Assembly: GCA_937868765.1 (NCBI GenBank)
Contig: CALMNL010000006.1
Span: forward strand, 372,001-436,000
From: an uncultured Desulfatitalea sp.
Lineage (GTDB): Bacteria > Desulfobacterota > Desulfobacteria > Desulfobacterales > Desulfosarcinaceae
Direction: 5' to 3'
DNA length: 64,000 nt
Shown: piece after piece, positions 8,656 through 17,288 of the stretch
Layout: every line of letters begins with the position of its first letter
Position numbering within the stretch: the stretch's first letter is position 1
Notes under the pieces: generated by a model
What the model saw: the letters and a program-made list of their open reading frames with translations, nothing else
Told to the model about the DNA's origin: nothing
Database searches by the model: none
Program-made: the position numbers and the translations under genes

Positions 8656-9234
8656 TTACCGCCAAGTGCCGTTTGGCAACGATTTAAAACGATCTGTTGA
8701 ATTGCCTCCGGCAATATAGACCCAGACAGCCAGCGTCTTTCTTCGATTCATACATACTGGGACAAGGACTCGTCTGTAGAGACTCGGGCCGCCAGGGTGA
8801 AACCCCTCCAGCCGGTCGATGGCCGGAAGGCGGTTTTCGGGGTCGTCGAAGGTCAGAAGCTCACCGTACACGGGGCCCCATGGCCCGCCCGTGGCGTTTT
8901 TTTGGTGCCGGTCGGGGGTTGGCTCGGGATTGGACATGAGGACCGTCACGTGCGCTTGTGTGGCCGCATCGGTGCGCGGATCGATGGTCCCGACGGTGAG
9001 GATGTCCTCTTCCGGGACCTGAAGGACGGGGATTCCGGAGGATGTCTCGAAGAGGCGGCCGCGGACCAGAGCGTCCTCCACGGTCAGGACGCCCCGGCAG
9101 AAGCGGTCGTGGTTCCAGAAACCGCGCTTCAGTGTGCCGTAGACGAAAAGCCTCAGCATTCCGTTTGTGTTCGGCTTCAAGGGTTCTGTTGGGTTCATTG
9201 CCTTGTTCATGGGGTTCATTGGAGTGTCTGTCAT
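8656..9234 (-). CDS. Gamma-glutamylcyclotransferase-fold protein (GGCT/AIG2/BtrG-like)
   Basis: 192 residues. The fold is shown by LRLFVYGTLKRGFWNH near residue 28, the hallmark VYGTL nucleotide-loop-like motif of GGCT proteins, plus VYGELLTFDDP and IDRLEGFHPGG, which match the family core. The enzymes release 5-oxoproline from gamma-glutamyl amides; BtrG removes a gamma-glutamyl protecting group. The first 25 residues are a Met/Asn/Pro-rich low-complexity tail built on a repeated nonamer. The start ATG overlaps the amidotransferase stop by four bases. As the last gene of the amidoligase operon it is predicted to hydrolyse or edit the gamma-glutamyl-type bond formed upstream. No natural substrate is evident. 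Confidence 0.82.
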   Translation of the reverse strand: MTDTPMNPMNKAMNPTEPLKPNTNGMLRLFVYGTLKRGFWNHDRFCRGVLTVEDALVRGRLFETSSGIPVLQVPEEDILTVGTIDPRTDAATQAHVTVLMSNPEPTPDRHQKNATGGPWGPVYGELLTFDDPENRLPAIDRLEGFHPGGPSLYRRVLVPVCMNRRKTLAVWVYIAGGNSTDRFKSLPNGTWR

Positions 9235-10013
9235 GGCTCCGCGCCCTTTCTCTCTTGGGCGACGAACTCGAACGGTTCCACCGAGTACCCGGACAGGTTC
9301 TCGCGCCGGAACACCACCAGGCTCATGGGCGGGACAGCAATCTCACGCCAGCCTTTTTCCTCCTCCAGCACTGCGTCGAGGTATGCGGGGTCCGAAGCAT
9401 AGAGGATCGCCTTGCGGCGGGGATGCCAGCGCAGTTCCAACGGCCTGTTCCCCTTGAGTACAAAGACGGTGCCCGGGTCGGTCCGGCAGGCGATGACGGC
9501 GGTGATCTGACCCCGACAGCGTCGGAGTCGGGCTTTGAACCGCTCGATATCCATGGCCCCGTCCCGGGCGGCGTTCGCGGCCAGGCGGAACAGAATCTCG
9601 CTGTCCACCTCGGCAAAGCGCCGCATTTTCCAGCGCCGGAACAGGTAATCGGCGTTGTAGATGGTGCCGTTGTGGGTGCCGATCACCTCCCCGGCGCGGA
9701 TCGGGTGGTTGTTGCTGTTGACCCGCTCGTCCCCTCGGGTGCGCCACCGGGTATGGCCGAGCAGAAGCGTGGCGCGGTTGTTTATGCCGGCGAGGAGTTC
9801 GGCGAAGGCCTTGTCCATCACAAACCGCTCGGCCGTCACCGGGCGTTTGAAGAGACGGTGGCCGTCGTCGATATCGAGCCAAGCCGCGCCGGTGGCATGG
9901 GGCCCCCGCTCCTCGCTCAATATCAACAGGCGGGTGAAGAGCCAAGCGAGGTGGTCCCGCTCCTCGGCGCGCCGCCGCTTTCTCCCGAAGATGACTCCCG
10001 CGAGCCCGCACAT
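9231..10013 (-). CDS. Class II glutamine amidotransferase (GATase II)
   Basis: 260 residues beginning [10 protein letters not shown], so Cys2 becomes the N-terminal nucleophile after Met removal, as in all Ntn-type amidotransferases. Further family motifs are GHTRWRTRGD (glutamine-site arginine), NNHPIRAGEVIGTHNGTIYN and EVDSEILFRL. It should release ammonia from glutamine. There is no synthetase domain, so ammonia is presumably handed to the amidoligase made from the same transcript. The longer in-frame extension upstream is out of register with the preceding gene and has no family similarity; the ATG at 10013 overlaps the preceding stop by one base. Confidence 0.85.
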   Translation of the reverse strand: MCGLAGVIFGRKRRRAEERDHLAWLFTRLLILSEERGPHATGAAWLDIDDGHRLFKRPVTAERFVMDKAFAELLAGINNRATLLLGHTRWRTRGDERVNSNNHPIRAGEVIGTHNGTIYNADYLFRRWKMRRFAEVDSEILFRLAANAARDGAMDIERFKARLRRCRGQITAVIACRTDPGTVFVLKGNRPLELRWHPRRKAILYASDPAYLDAVLEEEKGWREIAVPPMSLVVFRRENLSGYSVEPFEFVAQERKGAEP

Positions 10014-10513
10014 CAGGATTTCCCTCCCTGCGGATCGACGATGAACCCGCGGAAGACGCCCTCGGCGTATTCCTTCGGGTGCTCCTCGATCCAGCTCGCG
10101 GCGTCGGGATATCCGAGCTCCCCGGCCAGCCGGGCGACGACCGGCCGGTCGAGCATGTTGGTCAACCCCGAGAGCCGGACCGCGTCGATGCCCTGCCAAA
10201 CCAGGGAGGGAATCGGTATCCGGGCCGATTTGTCGTCCTGCACCTCGGCAAGACCGTGTTTGATCAATGCGTCTAAAAAGGATGCGGCCTTTTCCTCCGG
10301 CGTGTCGCCCCGGACCGCCAACTCGACACCTGCGAGCATCTTGGCGTTGCGCAGGACCATGTCGATGTAGTCCTCGAGGTCCCTCTGGTCGGAAAAGAGC
10401 GTGGCTCCTTTCATGGCCAGGACCACGTCGGTCACCGTCGCCCCGGTGAAGATTTCGCCGTCGCCTTCCAGCGGCCGCCCGTCGAGGGCGGTGTTTCGGA
10501 TCAGTACTCTCAT
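10013..10513 (-). CDS. Small protein with a DUF5049-like C-terminus, amidoligase partner
   Basis: 166 residues from the ATG at 10513, which overlaps the amidoligase stop (ATGA) and follows AAGGAGG. The N-terminal half begins [12 protein letters not shown] and has no clear family. The C-terminal 60 residues ([15 protein letters not shown], then [15 protein letters not shown], then [15 protein letters not shown]) resemble DUF5049, a small helical domain met beside amidoligases in phages. It has no catalytic motif. By position it could be a substrate carrier or scaffold joining the amidoligase and the amidotransferase. Family assignment is from memory of the pattern and is moderate. Confidence 0.65.
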   Translation of the reverse strand: MRVLIRNTALDGRPLEGDGEIFTGATVTDVVLAMKGATLFSDQRDLEDYIDMVLRNAKMLAGVELAVRGDTPEEKAASFLDALIKHGLAEVQDDKSARIPIPSLVWQGIDAVRLSGLTNMLDRPVVARLAGELGYPDAASWIEEHPKEYAEGVFRGFIVDPQGGKS

Positions 10514-11580
10514 GACGCGCCTCCTTGCGTCCCGCCGGTCTGGTCCCCTGAAAACGCCGGAGGCCGGGTTTGACTCGGGCCATCCATGGCCCTCGCCCTT
10601 CGGGCGCGCCCTTGGCGCGTCCAATCCGGCTGTCCTGCCGGATTGTCGGGACCGGCCTCCGTGAGGGGTTCCGCCTTTGGGGCGGGTTGTTCGTCTGGTT
10701 TCACTCTGCCCCGTTTGAAGGCCGAGTTCCCCGGCAGGGCGGCGATCAGATGCTTGCGCGCAGTCTTGAACTCGTCGCCGATGAGGCCCAGGTGGAGCAG
10801 GAAGACACGGAAGTCGTACCGGGCGCTCTGCGGATCGAAGGACCGCTTGCGGCTCGATGCAGCCCGGCCGTTCAGCGCCTTGGCTGCCACGGCCAGGACC
10901 AGTTGGACGTAGGCTTTCACCTTCCCCGCGTGGAGAGTTCCCTCGAACCAGCGGAACTCGACCGTGCCCCGGTACCAGACGTTGTGCAGGTTCACTCCGT
11001 GGTAGCGGGTGCTGTCATAGTGCTGGGGCTGCCGGTTGTGGTAGCCGTACCAGATGTGGTTGAGCTGGTCCCTGGTTCTGGGACGGCGGCGCTCGATCTG
11101 TGCGATGAGGTCGTCGCTCACCGGCTTGCTGTAGTTGCGGCGGCGTGTCTCGTTCACGCCCAGGGCGGTGAGAATGAGCGCTTCCTGTTTGTAGACGATC
11201 TTGGCGAGGTTCGCGAGGGTCCGACCGTCAAAGGCTGTGGCGTCGACGTGGACGTGGATGCCGCAACGGTCGTCCACCTTGGCTCCGCAGGCCCGCAGCG
11301 CCCGGACGACCTCCTGGAGGACGGGGATGTCCTCGTAGGACAGGACGGGGCTCACCACCTCGGCCCGCAGGTGGACCGGCACATTGATGAGCGAGCCGTC
11401 GGATACCACTTTCCAGACCCGTCCATGGTCGTCGGTGACTTCCCAGGGGTCGAAGCTCCCCGGGCTGCCGATGTGGCGGACCTGGCCGCCCACCACCGAC
11501 TGGATCGCCCGGGCGATCCGCTCGCGCGTCCGTTTGACCGTCTCGATCTCGATTCCAAAGTTGATCCGGCGTAAGTCCAT
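10510..11580 (-). CDS. Amidoligase (glutamine-synthetase-like COOH-NH2 ligase)
   Basis: 356 residues, amidoligase family 2. The GS-like fold is marked by [13 protein letters not shown] (acidic metal/ATP residues), [12 protein letters not shown] (His-x-His) and [13 protein letters not shown] (Glu/Arg of the active site). Such enzymes use ATP to join a carboxyl to an amine, making peptide tags or small gamma-glutamyl-like products. About 60 C-terminal residues are Pro/Gly/Gln-rich and probably disordered. It opens the four-gene operon with the DUF5049-like, GATase II and GGCT-like genes, a grouping already noted by comparative genomics in phages and bacteria. Its ATG is at 11580 and an AT-rich 260-bp region precedes it. 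Confidence 0.85.
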   Translation of the reverse strand: MDLRRINFGIEIETVKRTRERIARAIQSVVGGQVRHIGSPGSFDPWEVTDDHGRVWKVVSDGSLINVPVHLRAEVVSPVLSYEDIPVLQEVVRALRACGAKVDDRCGIHVHVDATAFDGRTLANLAKIVYKQEALILTALGVNETRRRNYSKPVSDDLIAQIERRRPRTRDQLNHIWYGYHNRQPQHYDSTRYHGVNLHNVWYRGTVEFRWFEGTLHAGKVKAYVQLVLAVAAKALNGRAASSRKRSFDPQSARYDFRVFLLHLGLIGDEFKTARKHLIAALPGNSAFKRGRVKPDEQPAPKAEPLTEAGPDNPAGQPDWTRQGRARRARAMDGPSQTRPPAFSGDQTGGTQGGAS

Positions 11581-11840
11581 GGTCTCTCCTTGCGTTCTGT
11601 AAGCCCTTTCCCGGCAAGGGATTGGCTCTTGTGTTCACACACATACAGGCTTCTTTCCGAACAGAAAGCAAGGCGATTTTGATAAAAAAATTGTTCATTT
11701 CCAATATGTTATATACACAAATGAGCAGGCAGAATAAACACTCGGGATTGTTGACGGTGGACTATTGTTCCTCTCTTGGGTTATGTTACCTGGGAAAGAA
11801 AACCTTTATTTTATTAAGTCGATCCGGGCGAATAAATCAT

Positions 11841-12083
11841 ATGGATAAGCAAATGGAAGACCTGATCTGTTATTGCTTCAATTACACCGTTTCCGACATC
11901 GAGAACGATGTCCAGCGGAACGGCAAATCTACTATCATGGAAAGAATTCTCTCCGAAAAAAAAGCAGGAGGATGCCGATGCGCGGAGAAGAACCCCAAAG
12001 GCCGCTGATGCCTCTCCGACGTCCGCCAGGTGGTGGACAAGGTCATGGGTCGAGGCGGGAGTATTCTCCCGAGATTAGTTTAG
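11841..12083 (+). CDS. CopZ/BFD-like [2Fe-2S] protein, candidate selenoprotein (in-frame UGA at codon 56)
   Basis: 80 residues if UGA is read through. The sequence has the CYC...CRC...CC ligand pattern of CopZ N-terminal/BFD [2Fe-2S] domains: C10-x-C12 in LICYCFNYT, C45-x-C47 in AGGCRCAEK, then NPKGR-U56-C57-LSDVRQVV. Homologues have Cys at the UGA position, and the reading frame keeps family similarity for 24 codons after UGA, ending at TAG 12081-12083. A stem-loop suited to be a bacterial SECIS follows. Such proteins move iron, copper or electrons. No clear Shine-Dalgarno precedes ATG 11841; the open frame extends to 11622 but the extension is not family-like. The alternative is a recent nonsense mutation. 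Confidence 0.6.
12021..12038 (+). promoter_or_regulatory. Candidate bacterial SECIS stem-loop
   Basis: Seven base pairs (GTCCGCC with GGTGGAC, one G-U) close an AGGU loop. The loop starts at the 20th base after UGA 12006-12008. E. coli fdhF also has AGGU in its apical loop at about this distance. Confidence 0.5.
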
Positions 12084-12099
12084 GTGCCTGTCTCAATTC

Positions 12100-13413
12100 T
12101 TAGCTCCGCTTCCAGTCGGTCCCGGTGTGTTTCTCCCACTTCCCACCACCCGCAAGGTCGGTGTTGAACCACTCGTCGCCCATGGAGGGATTGGGGATGG
12201 TCGCGTCACGTTCGGCCTCGGTGCCGATGCCCCGATGGATGGCCTCCCGCGAGGTGAGCCCCTGGCTGAGCCGGTCCGGCCCGAGCAGGTCACGCCATCC
12301 GAGGGCCGGTGCCCGCAGACGGGAAACGAAGGTCCGGTAGGCGGTCGCGTCCTTGGCCGCGCGGTAAAGGAGCAGCGAGCCGTCGGCGTCCCGGACCAGG
12401 CTCGGCGTGTAGCAGCGCTCGAGGTATGGCCCGCTGCCGTTTTTGAATACCGGGTTGATCTCCGCCTTGCGCCAGTGGACACGGTCCCAGGACCATGCAT
12501 AGCCGATTCCGGCGTTTCCCGCGGAGCCCCCGGAGTAGAGCATCCACCATCTCCCGTCGGGAAGCCGCTCGACGTGGGCGGCGGAGACGTAGCCGTTCGC
12601 GCCTTCCCAAGACTGCGGGTCGATCAGGCCGGAGAGGATCGGGCCGTTCCCGAACAGCTTCCATACGACCGCGTCATTGGAGCAGGCCAGACCGAGGCTG
12701 TCGTTGCCGCCGGTCGAGGCGATGAAATACATGGCGTAGCGCCAGGTGAACGGTCTTCCTTCGACCGAGGTGGGCAGCGGGTTGTACCAGAGAAATGATG
12801 GCCCGTAATGACCGCGGTTCCATACCTGGACGCTTCTCTCGGTCACCAGGTCACCGGAACACGGGGTGTCGCCCGTGAACGCGGCGGGGTCGACCGACGG
12901 ATCGCAGACCGCGCTTCGCAGACCGGCCATGGCATAGGGCTGATTGGGAACGTCCGGGTTCCAATAGAGGATGCGCAGCCGGTTCGCGGTCTCCAGGGCG
13001 CAGACCACGTGATAGCCGTTGGCCGCGATGCCGGTGATTTTTTTCTCCGTGTCCCAGGCCAGCCCGTTGTCGGAGAAGGCGCAGCTCATGCCCGCTCCGT
13101 CGCCGTAGTAGGCGATGAAGTTCCGGGGTCGAGTCCCGTCGTGGAAAGCGCCCGGGGACCGGAGGACGCGGACATAGTAAGCACGAGCGGCCGTCAGAGG
13201 CAGAACGTGCGGGTAGCGGTGGTCGAACACCACCGGCGGCAGCCCCTCGGGCGGTTCCGCTCCCGAGGGGACCAGCAGCAGGCCGAGGTCAACGGCGCGG
13301 AGCAGGTCCGGGGTCATCGCTTGAACGACGGCGGTCTTTCCGGGCCCGAGCGTACCCGTAAGCCCTGGCAGTTCCAGAATCGTATCGGTGTTGCTCTCGA
13401 TGGTGATGTTCAT
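12100..13413 (-). CDS. Tail-fibre / receptor-binding protein with a glycosidase-like beta-propeller
   Basis: 437 residues, last gene of the tail operon, a usual place for host-recognition proteins. The middle (about 90-370) has propeller-like strands with repeats such as AFSDNGLAWD, ACSNDAVVWK and AWSWDRVHWRK, the SxDxxxW pattern of GH43/GH32-like five-bladed propellers and Asp-box folds. The end (GDEWFNTDLAGGGKWE) resembles the short C-terminal module of many tail fibres. Function by inference is sugar binding or cleavage on the host surface. It overlaps the upstream small gene by four bases. Confidence 0.65.
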   Translation of the reverse strand: MNITIESNTDTILELPGLTGTLGPGKTAVVQAMTPDLLRAVDLGLLLVPSGAEPPEGLPPVVFDHRYPHVLPLTAARAYYVRVLRSPGAFHDGTRPRNFIAYYGDGAGMSCAFSDNGLAWDTEKKITGIAANGYHVVCALETANRLRILYWNPDVPNQPYAMAGLRSAVCDPSVDPAAFTGDTPCSGDLVTERSVQVWNRGHYGPSFLWYNPLPTSVEGRPFTWRYAMYFIASTGGNDSLGLACSNDAVVWKLFGNGPILSGLIDPQSWEGANGYVSAAHVERLPDGRWWMLYSGGSAGNAGIGYAWSWDRVHWRKAEINPVFKNGSGPYLERCYTPSLVRDADGSLLLYRAAKDATAYRTFVSRLRAPALGWRDLLGPDRLSQGLTSREAIHRGIGTEAERDATIPNPSMGDEWFNTDLAGGGKWEKHTGTDWKRS

Positions 13414-13715
13414 GGTTGGTTCCTCCCGGCCTGCGCCGCAAGCGCCGCGGCGGACAGGTCTTCATGCAGGTATCCGGCGTCCATCAGTTCCCGGTTGATC
13501 CGACCGGCATCGATCTCCTCCCGCTTGATACGGGCCATGAGTCCGGCGAACGCCTCCGCGGCGTCCGGCTCAATGCCCTGCCGCTCCTCGATGCGCCGTA
13601 TGCGGGCGTCCAGGTTGGCGAGCAGATCGAGGGTGTGGTCCCGGAGGATTCCGTCACGCTTCTCCTGTGGTGATGGAATGAACTCGGTCAATCCGCCTTG
13701 TCTGCGAACGATCAT
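13410..13715 (-). CDS. Small phage protein of unknown function, helical
   Basis: 101 residues, almost wholly charged helix (LLANLDARIRRIEERQG, then FAGLMARIKREE), so likely a coiled coil. It lies between the DUF4815 protein and the propeller fibre gene with a 4-bp overlap and may be a fibre chaperone or connector. No family recognised. Confidence 0.6.
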   Translation of the reverse strand: MIVRRQGGLTEFIPSPQEKRDGILRDHTLDLLANLDARIRRIEERQGIEPDAAEAFAGLMARIKREEIDAGRINRELMDAGYLHEDLSAAALAAQAGRNQP

Positions 13716-13728
13716 GACGTCCCTCCGA

Positions 13729-16700
13729 TCAGCTCAGCGTCGCGCCGAGGGTGTGAATCCTCGGGTACACCAGGTTGTTGCCGGTCATCTCCGCCTTGTA
13801 GCGGACCCTGTTTCCGTTCGGGTCGGAGAAGGTCCTGGTGAGCGTGTACTCCGTCCACTCCTGGTCGATTTTGCGCGTCGTCAGGATCGACATGGCTTCC
13901 CAGGTCGCGCCGCCGTTATTGGAGGCGAACCAGTTGACGGTCGTCCCGCTCGGGATGTTCATCTGGGTGTATATTTTGGTGGATGAGACGCCCTGGGTGA
14001 GCTCGTTTTCCCGATTAAGGTACTTTCCCGTGGTATTGTTGAGATAACCGATGAGGTTCACGTCCTTGTAAATCAACGCCGGAGAGTTGTTGACGGCGTT
14101 GCTGGAGAACAGGGCCCGGACAAGCACCTGACTTGCCAGATTGGGCAGCCGCTCCTCCTCCGCGGGCACGATGGCGTCCCAGAGGACGCCGCCGTCGGTC
14201 GAATACTCCCATGCGATGCCGGTGCCTTCAGGAGCGGATGAATATTCATCCAGGTTCAGATCGCTGAACTGTACGCCGGTGATGGGCTGGAAGCGCACCT
14301 CTCCGCTGGGCTGAAAGTCGTAACCATAGATTTTCATGGTGAGATCGGAGCCGTTGAGCGGGGTCCAGGTTTCGGCGTTGGAGCTTTCGAGGAGCACGCC
14401 GGCCGCATAGGTCTGCCGGGTGATCACGCCGTTTTGACCCAGTTGCCCCAGGGTGGCGACGCGCATGCGGTAGTTGCTGCTGTTGGTGAGCAACACGACG
14501 GCATAGCTGGTTCCCGCCTGCGCGTAAAACGGGTTGGCGAAGACGACCTTGGTCTCGACGTTCGGACTTACGTCGCCAGGGGCCAGGACCTTTTCAGCGA
14601 AAATAACGCCGTTGGGCAGACCCGTGGTGACGCCGCGGATTTGAACCGTGACCGGGATGGAAGGGTCTTTGGCTGTGAAGTACAATCCCACACCGGAGAC
14701 CACCTTGTCCTCGGTGAAGCTGAAGGTCTGGGCCAGAGGATCGTTGCGCACGGTGACGATCTGTGTGCGCCAGACCACTTGAACCACGGGCACGCGGATG
14801 ATGCGCTCCTCGACGATGCGTTCGATGCGGGTGATGACCATCGGATCGTTGATCTGAATGCCGGCTCGGGCGGAATAGAGCCCGTCGGTCATTTCCACGA
14901 TGCGGTTGCCGTTGCGCACGTTCTCGGGGATGACGAAGGACGCGCTCACGCGGCCCGCGGTGTCTGCATGGACACCCGACGCCACCACCTGGCCGTCGCA
15001 GCGGATGGTCACGTTGTTCGCGTTGGACTGAAAGTTGGACCCGACCACGGCGATTCCGGTCTGGCCGCGCCTGCCGATGTTCGGCGTGATCTCCACTGAG
15101 GCATCGGGTTTCTCGAACACGGCGTAGGGGTTGATGTTCTTGACCTCGGACCAGTCGGTCTGCTCGACGAGCACACGTTCCGTGGCCGGGAGCAACGCGA
15201 GGCTGCCCTTGAACAAGGCGTTGCTCGCCGAGGGATTTATCGTGAGCACGGTGGCCGAGGCTGTCCTGGCCGGTGCGGCGAAACGCCGGACCCGGTCGAT
15301 GCGGGCGCTCCACTCGCTGTGATAGATGTCGGACTGGGCGTCGTTCGAAAAGTCGTCGGAATAGACGCCCTTCTTGGTCTGGGCGTCCCGGTTCTGCAGC
15401 TCGTTGTTCATCTGGAACTGGGCGTCGTTGTATTTGAGGTCCTCGACGTCCTTGATGATCTCGTGGATCTGGTCCATGGTGACGCGGGTCAGTCCGAAGT
15501 TCTGGACCGTCAGGTCCACCGAATTCGGCGGACAATCGACGCTGCAGAGTCCGAGCGTGCCTTCCGGAACGATGGGCAGCTTCGGCCAGTCCGCCGGAGC
15601 GCCTTCCAGCCGCTTGATCTCGCGGGTGGTGGCGTAGATGATGTCCCTGCGTCCGACGTAGTAGTCGTAGTCGATGCTGCAGTTGGAGCCTGCCACCGGC
15701 TCGTCGCCGATATTGGCGCGGCCGAAATTGATGATGGAAAGGTTGCCGGGCTCGACCTGCACCGGGGACATGGTCAGGCCGCTCGTGTTGGAGGCGGGCG
15801 GGTTGCCGCCGACGATCACGTCCACGCCGTCGTCCGTGTACGACGTGACCCCGGCTGCCACGTCCTTGAGCCGCTGAAAGTCCGCGCGGACCGTGTTTTG
15901 CGTGCCGCGATAGATACGGTAACCGGTCGCGCCGCTGACCGGCAGCCAGGAGAGACGGTTGATTTCACCGGCCGGGGTGTCGCGGGAGACGACCTTGGCG
16001 GAATCGTACTGGGTTTCGCCGATGGCGCTCTGAACGGTGACCAGATAGAAATACTCGTCCGCCGCCGGATGGCCCGAGCGTCCGAACCATCCTCCGTCCA
16101 CGTAGTCCGTCCCCTCGATCATCTGTTTGGTATAGGTCCAGCGGACGGTGTAAGTCGTGCCGATGGCCGGTTCGTTGCCGGAGCCCAGCCAGTCCACGTA
16201 GTTGCCGGACTGCTGCCAGTCCGTTCCTTCCTGAAAGACGGTCGCGCCCTGGCTCACCTCGATGATGTCCACCACCGGGTTGGGAACGAGCAGGTCCTCG
16301 CCGCCCCCGACGGAGCCGCGGGTGATGTTGGAGACGATCTCCACGATGGCCTCGACCTGAGTGGTTTCCTTGAGAGGCGTGTTGTTGAGGGCATAGCGCC
16401 GGGTGCCGACCACGTAGGTCTTCTGTTCACCCCGGACCGATTTGACCGCGGTGGACTTGGGCACCAGGGTCGTGGTGGGCAGGTCTTTCTGCAGGCGGAA
16501 CCCTTGGATATAGGCTCGGCCCGCGTTGGTGATCACCTCGACGTTTTGGCCGTCGTTGTCGCCGATGAAGCTGTCGAGTCCCTTGACCAGATAACTGCCG
16601 GCCTGGTCGTAGGTCCGCTCAGCCAGGTTCTGGAGCAGCGAGTTCAGCCCCTCGGCGGCCGCGAAGGCGAGTTGATCCTCGGTGATCGACGCCACGGTGA

Positions 16701-17277
16701 TGCGGCTTCCGGGCAGTGTCCCGAGCAGGTCCTGCAGGTAGAGGTTCGATTTTTCGCGGACGGTCGCGGTCACGTCGCCGGTTTCGCGGTCGAATTTGTG
16801 GACAGCGACCACCTTGCGCTGGGTCACGTTGTTGGGCAACGCCTCGCCGCTCGTGTCGTGATTCTTGAGGGATAAGACCCACTTCTCACGCTCGGCGGTG
16901 GGTTCGCCGGTGGCGGGGTTGATGAGCACGGCGTCCTGGTTGTAGCCGTAGTTGTACTTGAGCAGTTCGACATAGACGTAATCCGCGCCGCTCGTCTTGG
17001 CCGGGTCATAGGTGAGCACCGCGCCGGGCACGCGCTCCAGGCAGCCGTCGATGTAGACCAGCCCCTCGGCCACGGCGAGCACGTTGGCCGCGACCGTCAC
17101 GCCGAAGCCGCTTACGATGGCCCCCTCCTTGAAGAGGATGTCCGCGAGCTTCCTGCGCTCGTTATTGATGATGTCCTGCTGCTCATTGAGCTCCGAGTCG
17201 AGCAGGTCCCGGTCCTGGTGGTAGCGGACCCGCTTGTAGTTTTTCGCCGGGTCGAACGTATCGCGCGAGATGGACAT
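13729..17277 (-). CDS. Large DUF4815-type tail/baseplate fibre protein
   Basis: 1182 residues. The N-terminus (DTFDPAKNYKRVRYHQDRDL, then DSELNEQQDIINNERRKLAD) is characteristic of DUF4815 phage proteins that attach to the baseplate. Fibronectin-like and Ig-like segments follow, including a threaded YRIYRGTQN repeat near residue 450 and an IPT/TIG-like region near 740-820 (ITPNIGRRGQTGIAVVGSNF). The C-terminal third is beta-rich. It is extracellular on the virion and presumably links the baseplate wedge to the distal fibre. It is the largest tail-tip protein here, 11 bp downstream of the gene at 17289-17822. Confidence 0.7.
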   Translation of the reverse strand: MSISRDTFDPAKNYKRVRYHQDRDLLDSELNEQQDIINNERRKLADILFKEGAIVSGFGVTVAANVLAVAEGLVYIDGCLERVPGAVLTYDPAKTSGADYVYVELLKYNYGYNQDAVLINPATGEPTAEREKWVLSLKNHDTSGEALPNNVTQRKVVAVHKFDRETGDVTATVREKSNLYLQDLLGTLPGSRITVASITEDQLAFAAAEGLNSLLQNLAERTYDQAGSYLVKGLDSFIGDNDGQNVEVITNAGRAYIQGFRLQKDLPTTTLVPKSTAVKSVRGEQKTYVVGTRRYALNNTPLKETTQVEAIVEIVSNITRGSVGGGEDLLVPNPVVDIIEVSQGATVFQEGTDWQQSGNYVDWLGSGNEPAIGTTYTVRWTYTKQMIEGTDYVDGGWFGRSGHPAADEYFYLVTVQSAIGETQYDSAKVVSRDTPAGEINRLSWLPVSGATGYRIYRGTQNTVRADFQRLKDVAAGVTSYTDDGVDVIVGGNPPASNTSGLTMSPVQVEPGNLSIINFGRANIGDEPVAGSNCSIDYDYYVGRRDIIYATTREIKRLEGAPADWPKLPIVPEGTLGLCSVDCPPNSVDLTVQNFGLTRVTMDQIHEIIKDVEDLKYNDAQFQMNNELQNRDAQTKKGVYSDDFSNDAQSDIYHSEWSARIDRVRRFAAPARTASATVLTINPSASNALFKGSLALLPATERVLVEQTDWSEVKNINPYAVFEKPDASVEITPNIGRRGQTGIAVVGSNFQSNANNVTIRCDGQVVASGVHADTAGRVSASFVIPENVRNGNRIVEMTDGLYSARAGIQINDPMVITRIERIVEERIIRVPVVQVVWRTQIVTVRNDPLAQTFSFTEDKVVSGVGLYFTAKDPSIPVTVQIRGVTTGLPNGVIFAEKVLAPGDVSPNVETKVVFANPFYAQAGTSYAVVLLTNSSNYRMRVATLGQLGQNGVITRQTYAAGVLLESSNAETWTPLNGSDLTMKIYGYDFQPSGEVRFQPITGVQFSDLNLDEYSSAPEGTGIAWEYSTDGGVLWDAIVPAEEERLPNLASQVLVRALFSSNAVNNSPALIYKDVNLIGYLNNTTGKYLNRENELTQGVSSTKIYTQMNIPSGTTVNWFASNNGGATWEAMSILTTRKIDQEWTEYTLTRTFSDPNGNRVRYKAEMTGNNLVYPRIHTLGATLS

Positions 17278-17288
17278 GGTCTTTCCTC

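Noticed and set aside
9042-10370. A 442-codon plus-strand open frame
   Set aside because: Opposite the amidotransferase and DUF5049-like genes and without motifs.
10013-10583. N-terminal extension of the glutamine amidotransferase frame
   Set aside because: The enzyme needs Cys directly after the first Met, which is at 10013; the extension is Arg/Gly-rich shadow sequence.
11841-12083. CopZ-like gene as a plain pseudogene
   Set aside because: Not fully excluded, but exact Cys-to-UGA replacement, intact frame after it and a matching hairpin favour recoding.
15319-16875. A 518-codon plus-strand open frame
   Set aside because: Antisense to the DUF4815 tail protein; no recognisable domain.
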